Positions 1 to 5,727 of a stretch of DNA of 7,314 nucleotides are shown one piece after another. A program made the position numbers and the translations under genes. The stretch's first letter is position 1. The number at the start of each line of letters is the position of its first letter. This DNA comes from Tannerellaceae bacterium. GTDB lineage: Bacteria > Bacteroidota > Bacteroidia > Bacteroidales > Tannerellaceae. The notes under the pieces were generated by a model that worked only from the letters and a program-made list of their open reading frames with translations, was not told the DNA's origin and made no database searches. The DNA lies in contig JAITHO010000137.1 of the NCBI GenBank assembly GCA_031279915.1, positions 1 through 7,314 of the forward strand. The letters run 5' to 3'.

Positions 1-118
1 TTCCAATCTTCGCTCCGTAGAAAAAAGAAAGGTAAATGTTTTTGAGAACCTGTTTTTGGGGCGGATAAATCTTGCTAACCCCCACCATTGAAAAAATTAT
101 TTTCTTATCGTCTGCCAT
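1..118 (-). CDS. ettA: EttA, energy-dependent translational throttle protein (ABC-F ATPase), N-terminal fragment cut by window edge
   Basis: Reading the minus strand from the ATG at 118-116 gives 39 uninterrupted residues, then the window ends. The peptide begins MADDKKIIFSMVGVSK and continues with YPPQKQVLKNIYLSFFYGAK. This matches the start of EttA closely: E. coli EttA has VGKVVPPKRHILKNISLSFF then PGAKIG just before its first Walker A motif, which here lies beyond the edge. EttA is a cytosolic tandem ABC-F ATPase that binds the ribosomal E site and couples the first peptide bonds to the ATP/ADP ratio. The start is well fixed: reading back in frame, a TAA stop lies two codons upstream, and a Bacteroidota promoter sits about 33 bases further upstream. 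No Shine-Dalgarno is evident, as is usual in this phylum. Transcription runs leftward, divergent from the DUF6261 gene. Identification rests on 39 residues, but they are distinctive. Confidence 0.88.
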   Translation of the reverse strand, partial: MADDKKIIFSMVGVSKIYPPQKQVLKNIYLSFFYGAKIG

Positions 119-150
119 AACATATTAGATTCAAAATTCTTGCATTGCCG

Positions 151-184
151 CAAAGATATAAATTTTGATGTTGCCACCAACAAA
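151..184 (-). promoter_or_regulatory. Bacteroidota-type promoter for ettA
   Basis: On the minus strand, TATCTTTG (158-151) is an exact match to the Bacteroidota -7 consensus TAnnTTTG. A TTTG (184-181) lies 22 bases upstream as a -33 element; that spacer is slightly longer than the roughly 19-21 usually seen. The predicted transcript would start near 143-146, giving a leader of about 25 bases before the ettA ATG at 118. The -33 element lies about 10 bases from the decayed end of the tandem array, so the array starts immediately behind this promoter. Confidence 0.65.
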
Positions 185-193
185 CGTCGCCAC

Positions 194-571
194 CCCCAGC
201 TCACGTCAAGCCGGCACATTTATATTTTTAGCTCTCGGATTTCCGTCAAGACGTCACATAAATATTTTTTTCTCTCGGATTTCCGTCGAGACAACACACA
301 AATATTTTTTTCTCTCGGATTTCCGTCGAGACATCATATAAATGTTTTTTTCTCTCGGATTTCCGTCGAGGCATCATATAAATGATTTTTCGCTCTCGGA
401 TTTCCGTCGAGACATCATATAAATGTTTTTTTCTCTCGGATTTCCGTCGAGACATCATATAAATGCTTTTTTTCTCTCGGATTTCCGTCGAGACATCATA
501 TAAATATTTTTTGCTCTCGGATTTCCGTCGAGACAGCACATAAATATTTTTGCCCTCGGATTTCCGTCGAG
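194..571. repeat. Tandem array of ~40-bp units (nine clear copies plus one decayed copy)
   Basis: The 17-base core CTCGGATTTCCGTCGAG (small variants allowed) starts at 234, 274, 314, 354, 395, 435, 476, 516 and 555, a spacing of 40,40,40,41,40,41,40,39. Between cores lies a conserved AT-rich stretch of the type ACATCATATAAATG followed by a run of 5-7 T. A tenth, decayed unit sits in register at 194-233: it retains CGTCAAG at 204-210 and CACATTTATATTTTTA, but the first half of its core is degraded. The first clear unit has CAAG instead of CGAG, and the last unit's spacer is replaced by CCATTGCGATTTGG. Each core can fold by pairing TCTCG with CGAGA, and it contains the small palindrome CGGA-TT-TCCG. 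Long open frames cross the array on both strands only because the unit lacks stop codons. The 119-644 interval otherwise holds just the two divergent promoters. Function is unknown. Confidence 0.95.
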
Positions 572-580
572 CCATTGCGA

Positions 581-612
581 TTTGGAGTTGATAATATTTT
601 TTTGTTTATTTG
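581..612 (+). promoter_or_regulatory. Probable promoter of the DUF6261 gene
   Basis: TTTG at 581-584 is followed after 20 bases by TTTATTTG at 605-612, one mismatch from the Bacteroidota -7 consensus TAnnTTTG. The spacing fits the -33/-7 arrangement. Transcription would begin near 617-620, leaving a leader of about 25-28 bases to the ATG at 645. The -33 element begins only 9 bases after the last array core ends at 571. The long T-run (596-603) inside the spacer resembles the T-runs of the array units. Confidence 0.5.
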
Positions 613-644
613 CGCAACATTAATAACCCAAAAAAACAAAGATC

Positions 645-1589
645 ATGCAACGACTTATTTCAATATCATACAAAACGCTGCTCAAGAAGCTCCACATAGC
701 CGAACATGCTGATTTCTACGACAGCAACATTATCGCACCGCTTATAACAATAGTAGCAGCATTGCCAACGGTCAGCGGAATATTTAACACTCTCCGAACC
801 GTATATCAGCAGGAAGACAACCTTTACAAACAAAGTCGGGCCTTGATTCTGACCCAAGACGTCAAATATTTGCACGCAAAACGCATATCGCTTTATGTTT
901 ATTTCTGGAACAGCGTATCCATCAACCAGTATTTCGATGACCCAACACTAAAACAGGCAGCCGAAAAACTCGAATTTCTGCACAAAAACTATAAGAGCAT
1001 ACCCGAAGCAGTATATACCGACGCAAGCGGATTGCTGACCAACTTCTTTGAAGACACCGAAAAGCCAGAATGGAGCGCCCCAATCCAAAGTCTCGGACTA
1101 ACAAATCTGATCGGAAAAGCCAAGACAGCCAATGATGCGTTCAAAGCAATCTACCACGAACGCTCGTTCGACAAAGTACAAATAGAAGATCTGGGCAAAC
1201 TGAAAGACATCCGAATCGAAGTCGACGACACATTCAGCGCCTTCATCGAAAACCTAAACGCAGCCTGGACAACTAACGAGCTAGGCGCTAAAGACGCAAC
1301 CTTACGAACCAACCTCCTCGCAGCAAAGGGGCACATCTACGCCGCCATCGAACAAGCCGAAACAAACCTCGCCCACCGCGGATATCACCACAAAAACAAA
1401 GACGACGACAACACCACCGACGAAGGCACCCAAGCCCCCGATACGACCAATCCGCCAGCTCCGCCAACCCCTCCGCAGCAACCCGATACGACAAATCCGC
1501 CGGCTCCCAACACCCCTCCGCAACAGCCGGATACAACGATCCCGCCCATCAATCCCGAGGATCTTAACCCGCCGGCAGCTGGGGAATAA
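645..1589 (+). CDS. DUF6261 family protein with a proline-rich repeated C-terminal tail
   Basis: A 314-residue protein of unknown function. Residues about 10-245 resemble DUF6261 proteins of Bacteroidota: an early segment with the pattern ED..YK near residues 57-62, a helical stretch ending in YFDDPTLKQAAEKLEFL, then SLGLTNLIGKAKTANDAF and a final helical region (LKDIRIEVDDTFSAFIENLN). The body looks almost entirely alpha-helical. I see no signal peptide or membrane helix, so it is probably cytosolic; the family has no established role. The body is followed by a charged stretch (HHKNKDDDNTTDEG) and, from residue 265 to the end, a Pro/Thr/Gln-rich tail with a 15-residue repeat (PDTTNPPAPPTPPQQ, then PDTTNPPAPNTPPQQ, then a partial third). 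It lies alone between the array and dnaX, divergent from ettA. The ATG at 645 fits the promoter at 581-612. Family assignment is from memory of sequence pattern, not a search. Confidence 0.8.
   Translation: MQRLISISYKTLLKKLHIAEHADFYDSNIIAPLITIVAALPTVSGIFNTLRTVYQQEDNLYKQSRALILTQDVKYLHAKRISLYVYFWNSVSINQYFDDPTLKQAAEKLEFLHKNYKSIPEAVYTDASGLLTNFFEDTEKPEWSAPIQSLGLTNLIGKAKTANDAFKAIYHERSFDKVQIEDLGKLKDIRIEVDDTFSAFIENLNAAWTTNELGAKDATLRTNLLAAKGHIYAAIEQAETNLAHRGYHHKNKDDDNTTDEGTQAPDTTNPPAPPTPPQQPDTTNPPAPNTPPQQPDTTIPPINPEDLNPPAAGE
1437..1559 (+). repeat. In-frame 45-bp repeat encoding the Pro-rich tail
   Basis: Two consecutive 45-base units (1437-1481 and 1482-1526) encode PDTTNPPAPPTPPQQ and PDTTNPPAPNTPPQQ. 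A third, partial unit from 1527 encodes PDTTIPPINPEDL. The unit is a multiple of three, so copy-number change would lengthen or shorten the tail without a frameshift. It forms a low-complexity, probably disordered linker or tail on the DUF6261 protein. Confidence 0.85.
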
Positions 1590-1653
1590 AAAATACAGCA
1601 GGTGATGAGATTCAACATCTTGTCGCAGAAAATAATTTGAGCTTATTGCAAGA

Positions 1654-1690
1654 TTACAATGGCTCGCGGAGAAATCCGGAGGCATTGTAA
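1654..1690 (-). repeat. Inverted, diverged copy of the array element; forms an imperfect hairpin
   Basis: Read on the minus strand, 1682-1657 gives CCTCCGGATTTCTCCG then CGAGCCATTG. The last array unit (554-577) reads CCTCGGATTTCCGT then CGAGCCATTG. The ten bases CGAGCCATTG are identical (568-577 against 1666-1657 on the minus strand), and the rest differs by a few one-base gaps. So an inverted copy of the array's terminal unit lies on the far side of the DUF6261 gene. The copy also folds on itself: TTACAATG (1654-1661) pairs with CATTGTAA (1683-1690), CTC (1663-1665) with GAG (1679-1681), and CGGA (1667-1670) with TCCG (1675-1678), around a GAAA loop, with one G-G mismatch and one bulged G. 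No T-run follows on either strand, so it is not an obvious intrinsic terminator. Confidence 0.75.
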
Positions 1691-1800
1691 AATGACAAAA
1701 AGGGCATCTAATCATTCGATTTTTGAAAGAATAGAAGCCGGAGATATTAATGTTCATTTAATGTTGAAAAAAATAAAATCGCCTTACCTTAGAAAAAATA

Positions 1801-1808
1801 TATCTTTG
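1801..1808 (+). promoter_or_regulatory. -7 promoter element for dnaX
   Basis: TATCTTTG matches the Bacteroidota -7 consensus TAnnTTTG exactly. I find no clear TTTG at the expected -33 distance (1776-1783 reads AAATCGCC), so the element stands alone. Transcription would begin near 1813-1816. That leaves only 6-9 bases before the first possible dnaX ATG (1822) but about 18-21 before the third (1834). Confidence 0.6.
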
Positions 1809-1821
1809 CGACGATTTTCAA

Positions 1822-3555
1822 ATGAAAATGGAAATGGATAATTATATAGTATCAGCAAGAAAATATCGCCCCTCTACCTTTCGAAACGTTGTAGGCCAGA
1901 AGCCATTTGTTGTCACGCTGAAAAACGCAATCATCACCGGCAAGCTGGCTCATGCATACCTCTTCTGCGGCCCCCGCGGAGTTGGAAAAACATCCTGCGC
2001 CCGAATATTTGCAAAGACAATAAACTGCTTAAGCCTTACCGACGAAGGAGATGCCTGCAATGCATGCGAATCATGTATATCATTCAGCGAGCATCGTTCG
2101 TATAATATTCATGAACTGGATGCCGCTTCAAACAATTCGGTGGAAGATATCCGATCGCTTATAGAACAAGTCTGGATGCCGCCGGCAATAGGTAAATACA
2201 AGGTTTTCATCATCGACGAAGTGCACATGCTCAGCCCCGCAGCCTTCAACGCCTTCCTGAAAACCCTGGAAGAACCTCCGCGGCACATCGTATTTATATT
2301 GGCAACAACCGAAAAACATAAGGTGCTGCCAACGATACTGTCGCGCTGCCAGATTTATGACTTTGCAAGAATATCTATTGCCGACATGGTTGATCACCTT
2401 GAATATGTTGCACGGCAAGAGGGAATCAGCGTCGAAACCGAAGCCCTGCACGTCATAGCCCAGAAGGCCGACGGAGGAATGCGCGATGCGCTATCCATCT
2501 TCGACCAAGTCGCAAGCTTCTCAAATGGGAATATAACTTATCAGTCGGTTATCAACAATCTGAACGTTCTTGATTACGAATACTACTTCCGCCTCACGGA
2601 TTGTATCCTGCAAGGCGAGGTCAGGCAGGCGATTCTCACGCTCAACGAAATCCTATCGAAAGGCTTCGACGGACATAACATCATCACCGGATTATCCTCG
2701 CACTTCCGCGACTTGCTTGTATGCCGAGACGCATCGACGCTGGAACTAATAGAAGTAGGCTCCTCCACTCGCGAACGATACAAGAACGTCGCACAATTAT
2801 GCTCCGAAGACTTGCTCTTCCGAGCCATGGAGCTGGCCAACAACTGCGATATGAATTACCGATTGAGCCGCAACAAACGGTTGCTCCTGGAACTTACCCT
2901 CATCCAGCTCTGCCGGCTGACCATCCCCGTTGAGAATACCGCTCCAACAGCAACGCCGGCAAAAAGCAAGGATGCTGCGCCCACAGCAACGGAATCGACG
3001 GCAACTGCTCCGGCAACTCCTTCCGCCGCAGCCCCGCAAGCTCAAGCGCCCGCAACAAGCACAACGGCGGCAGCTCCGCAACGCAGCTCAAACTTGCCTC
3101 CATCAACATCAATCAAAAACCTAAGTCGAGCAGCCGAAGCAACAAGTTCGACAACAGCCTCAACAAGCTCCGAAGAAGACTACCGCAACCTAAGCTCGCC
3201 CTTCAACGAAGCCGACCTCATCAGAGAATGGGACGCCTACGCGCAAACGGTTGGCGACAACGACTATCTGAAAGGAACCATGGCCAACCATAAGCCAGTC
3301 CTGATGGACGATTACTTCTTCGAAGTCTGCGTCTATAATACCATACAGGAGGAGGAACTGCTAAACAGCAGCGTAAAGATGCTGCCCTTCCTCCGACAAC
3401 ATCTCAAGAACGGTAAGATACGGATGAGCGTTCGAATCGGAGAAACCACCGCAAAGAAACGCGCATACACTCCGGAAGAAAAATTCCAGCACCTCTACAA
3501 CGTGAATCCTGCCCTCGGCAAACTCAAAGACGAGTTTAACCTGAAGACCGACTGA
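1822..3555 (+). CDS. dnaX: DNA polymerase III subunit gamma/tau (clamp loader ATPase)
   Basis: DnaX is the ATPase core of the replication clamp loader, which opens the beta sliding clamp and places it on primed DNA. The AAA+ features are intact (numbered from 1822): Walker A GPRGVGKTS at 50-58, zinc-module cysteines C69, C79, C82 and C85, Walker B FIIDEVHML at 129-137, sensor 1 LATTE at 160-164, the SRC arginine finger at 174-176, and sensor 2 GGMRDALS at 218-225. Domain III runs to about 368. An Ala/Thr/Pro/Ser-rich linker (about 370-450) leads to a tau-like C-terminal domain (about 455-577). The coordinates give the longest form; in-frame ATGs also lie at 1828 and 1834. The start at 1834 (MDNYIVSARKYRPSTF) fits Bacteroides homologs and gives a more normal leader, so I favour it. 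I see no classic A-AAA-AAG frameshift signal, so a single tau-like product is likely. hisG follows 46 bp downstream on the same strand. Confidence 0.97.
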   Translation: MKMEMDNYIVSARKYRPSTFRNVVGQKPFVVTLKNAIITGKLAHAYLFCGPRGVGKTSCARIFAKTINCLSLTDEGDACNACESCISFSEHRSYNIHELDAASNNSVEDIRSLIEQVWMPPAIGKYKVFIIDEVHMLSPAAFNAFLKTLEEPPRHIVFILATTEKHKVLPTILSRCQIYDFARISIADMVDHLEYVARQEGISVETEALHVIAQKADGGMRDALSIFDQVASFSNGNITYQSVINNLNVLDYEYYFRLTDCILQGEVRQAILTLNEILSKGFDGHNIITGLSSHFRDLLVCRDASTLELIEVGSSTRERYKNVAQLCSEDLLFRAMELANNCDMNYRLSRNKRLLLELTLIQLCRLTIPVENTAPTATPAKSKDAAPTATESTATAPATPSAAAPQAQAPATSTTAAAPQRSSNLPPSTSIKNLSRAAEATSSTTASTSSEEDYRNLSSPFNEADLIREWDAYAQTVGDNDYLKGTMANHKPVLMDDYFFEVCVYNTIQEEELLNSSVKMLPFLRQHLKNGKIRMSVRIGETTAKKRAYTPEEKFQHLYNVNPALGKLKDEFNLKTD

Positions 3556-3601
3556 CGACAGCTATCTCCCCCAACATACATATAATACATACAAAAGCTT
3601 A

Positions 3602-4453
3602 ATGCTACGAATCGCGATACAAGCAAAAGGCCGGCTGTACGAAGAGACAATGACGCTCCTCGCCGGAGCCGGAATCAAACTGAATAAAGAGAAACGCACA
3701 CTGCTCGTCTCCGCAAGCGGATTGCCGATTGAAATACTTTTCATGCGCGACGATGATATTCCGGCAGCGGTATATGACAAGGTGGCCGACGCCGGAATCG
3801 TTGGCGAAAATGAGTACGTCGAAAAAGGTAGCGAAGCTCTGCTCGTCAAACGACTTGGATTCAGCAAGTGCCGCCTGGCGCTCGCAATCCCCAAAGAAGA
3901 TGATTACGAGGGATTGCAATGGTTCGAAGCTAAAGTCATAGCAACATCCTATCCCGCCATCCTGAAGAACTTTCTCGCAAAGCGCGGTATAAAGGCGCAA
4001 GTTCACGTAATCGGAGGATCGGTGGAGATTGCTCCGGCCATAGGAATTGCTCAGGCAATATTCGATATCGTTGGCTCCGGAGATACGCTCACAAGCAATA
4101 ATCTGAAAATGGTGGAAACAGTGATGCACAGCGAGGCCGTACTGATAGCATCGCATGACCTCAGCCCTGAAAAGGACGATATTCTAAACAAACTTATCTT
4201 CCGCATCGACGCCGTAGTGGCTGCCGAAAGCAAGAAGTACGTTCTGCTGAACGCTCCGAAAGCGGCGCTCGAAAACATCATCCAGCTGCTGCCGGGCATG
4301 AAGAGTCCAACGGTGACTCCGCTCGCCGACAACGGATGGGTGTCGATTCAGTCGGTTATAGACGAAGCTGATTTCTGGGAAAGAATCGGCAAGCTCAAAG
4401 CCCTCGGGGCCGAGGGAATATTGGTCATACCTATTGAAAAGATGATTCTATGA
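3602..4453 (+). CDS. hisG: ATP phosphoribosyltransferase, long form (histidine step 1)
   Basis: HisG condenses ATP with PRPP to phosphoribosyl-ATP, the committed, feedback-controlled step of histidine synthesis in the cytosol. At 283 residues it is the long (HisG-L) form, with a catalytic periplasmic-binding-protein-like fold (about 1-205) and a C-terminal ACT-like regulatory domain (about 206-283, ending GILVIPIEKMIL) that in this family binds histidine; a separate HisZ partner is therefore not expected. Visible motifs: the N-terminal RIAIQAKGRL, DAGIVGENEY at 63-72, ATSYPAILKNFL at 114-125, and the PRPP-binding loop DIVGSGDTL at 155-163. The ATG at 3602 follows dnaX by 46 bp. That gap shows no TAnnTTTG box, no terminator and no histidine-rich leader peptide, so read-through from dnaX or a cryptic promoter must supply transcription. 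Its TGA overlaps the hisD ATG by 4 bases (ATGA). Confidence 0.97.
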   Translation: MLRIAIQAKGRLYEETMTLLAGAGIKLNKEKRTLLVSASGLPIEILFMRDDDIPAAVYDKVADAGIVGENEYVEKGSEALLVKRLGFSKCRLALAIPKEDDYEGLQWFEAKVIATSYPAILKNFLAKRGIKAQVHVIGGSVEIAPAIGIAQAIFDIVGSGDTLTSNNLKMVETVMHSEAVLIASHDLSPEKDDILNKLIFRIDAVVAAESKKYVLLNAPKAALENIIQLLPGMKSPTVTPLADNGWVSIQSVIDEADFWERIGKLKALGAEGILVIPIEKMIL

Positions 4454-5724
4454 TTACAGTTATTGAGAACCCTCCTGTCAATGAATGGCCGGAGCTGGCG
4501 AAGCGACCGCACATCGACCTGACAAGCATGCTCGACACCGTCAGAGAGGTATTCGATGCGGTGAAGATCTCAGGTGACGCAGCTCTAAGACAATACACCC
4601 TGAAGTACGATAAAGTGGAGATCGACAACATAGCCGTGCCTGACGACGAAATCAAAGATTCCGAAGCCAAGCTATCTGCAGAACTGAAAAGGGACATCCA
4701 AACTGCCGCCGGAAGCATTGCCTCCGTAAGCAAGGCGCAACAACGGCCCACATCCGAAGTTGAAACCTTCAACGGAGTTCGCTGCTGGCATGAGTACAAG
4801 CCTATCGATAAAGTGGGCCTCTACGTTCCGGCCGGAAGCGCTCCGTTATTCTCCTCCGTGCTCATGCTTGCCGTACCCGCGAGCGTTGCCGGATGTCCTG
4901 AAAGAATTCTCTGCTCGCCTCCAGGCAAAGACGGACACATCAATCCGGCCATACTCTATGCCGCAGATCTGGCAGGCGCAACGAAGATCTTTCGCGTTGG
5001 AGGAATACAAGCCATCGCCGCCATGACGCTCGGAACGGAAAGCATCCCGCAAGTGTATAAGATCTGCGGGCCGGGAAATCGATACGTCACCGCGGCTAAG
5101 CAGTTCGCAACGTTCTTCGGTGCAGCTATCGACATGCCTGCCGGGCCATCGGAACTCTTGCTCGTGGCAGATAATAATGCCGATCCTTCGCTTGTGGCTA
5201 TCGACTTCCTTTCGCAGCTCGAACATGGCCCCGACAGCCAAAGCTTGCTCGTCACCACCTCTAAGTCGTTAATCCCTGAGCTCCTGGAATGGATCAACAA
5301 ACTGCTTCCATTGCTGTCGAGAAGGAATATCATAGAGCGAGAGCTAAGCAACTGCCGCATTATTTACATGAATGAAATTGAGAGGGCGATTGACTTCGCC
5401 AACTGCTATGCTCCGGAACACCTCAGCTTACATACCGATCAATGCCTGGAGCATGCTAAGCTCATACGCAATGCGGCTAGCGTTTTCGTCGGAGCTCAAT
5501 CAACAGTCAGCGCCGGAGACTATATCTCAGGAACGAACCATGTGCTCCCTACCGGAGGATACGCTAAAGCTTTCAGCGGAGTCAATCTACATACTTACAT
5601 GCACGGACTGTACTTTCAACACATCAACTACGACGGTGTGATGGAAATCGCTGAGCCGATACACAACATGGCAAGGTTCGAAGGACTTGACGGACATAGC
5701 ATGGCTTCCACAGCAAGATTGTAA
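4450..5724 (+). CDS. hisD: Histidinol dehydrogenase (last two oxidations to histidine)
   Basis: HisD is a zinc, NAD-dependent four-electron dehydrogenase converting L-histidinol via histidinal to L-histidine. The 424-residue protein is full length (E. coli about 434). All key residues are visible: zinc ligands Q256 and H259 in QLEHGPDSQ, D357 in SAGDYISGTNH, and H416 in EGLDGHSMAS; catalytic E323-H324 in YAPEHLSL. The family motifs VGLYVPAGSAPLFSSVLM (122-139), GGIQAIAAMTLGT (184-196) and CGPGNRYVTAAK (206-217) are also present. The start overlaps the hisG stop by 4 bases, an arrangement typical of translational coupling, and hisC starts 3 bases after its TAA, so the three genes are almost certainly one transcript. 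Nothing is missing or broken. Confidence 0.98.
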   Translation: MITVIENPPVNEWPELAKRPHIDLTSMLDTVREVFDAVKISGDAALRQYTLKYDKVEIDNIAVPDDEIKDSEAKLSAELKRDIQTAAGSIASVSKAQQRPTSEVETFNGVRCWHEYKPIDKVGLYVPAGSAPLFSSVLMLAVPASVAGCPERILCSPPGKDGHINPAILYAADLAGATKIFRVGGIQAIAAMTLGTESIPQVYKICGPGNRYVTAAKQFATFFGAAIDMPAGPSELLLVADNNADPSLVAIDFLSQLEHGPDSQSLLVTTSKSLIPELLEWINKLLPLLSRRNIIERELSNCRIIYMNEIERAIDFANCYAPEHLSLHTDQCLEHAKLIRNAASVFVGAQSTVSAGDYISGTNHVLPTGGYAKAFSGVNLHTYMHGLYFQHINYDGVMEIAEPIHNMARFEGLDGHSMASTARL

Positions 5725-5727
5725 GCG

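Noticed and set aside
140..385. An 81-codon forward open frame entering the array
   Set aside because: It overlaps the ettA promoter and then reads through repeat units in shifting frames; no family resemblance and no suitable promoter.
234..571. CRISPR array
   Set aside because: The sequences between cores are conserved rather than unique, the core is only 17 bases, and there are no cas genes in the window.
246..575. A 109-codon reverse-strand open frame (MARRKSEGKN...) encoding a repetitive basic peptide through the array
   Set aside because: The 40-41 bp unit is not a multiple of three, so successive units are read in different frames and give different peptides. The frame is open only because the unit lacks stop codons. 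I see no known domain or separate promoter.
1659..1841. Small 60-codon gene between DUF6261 and dnaX
   Set aside because: It begins inside the hairpin repeat, runs through the dnaX -7 box and overlaps the dnaX start. The peptide shows no recognisable family. Its ATGGCTCG start merely mirrors the inverted repeat.
2959..2968. Programmed -1 frameshift in dnaX (gamma/tau switch)
   Set aside because: The run of five A sits at the right place (GCA AAA AGC, codons 380-382) but is not the A-AAA-AAG heptamer. The -1 frame stays open for roughly 110 codons rather than ending quickly, so no short gamma form would result.
3556..3601. Histidine attenuator or leader peptide before hisG
   Set aside because: The gap is only 46 bases, with no His-codon run and no paired stem structures.
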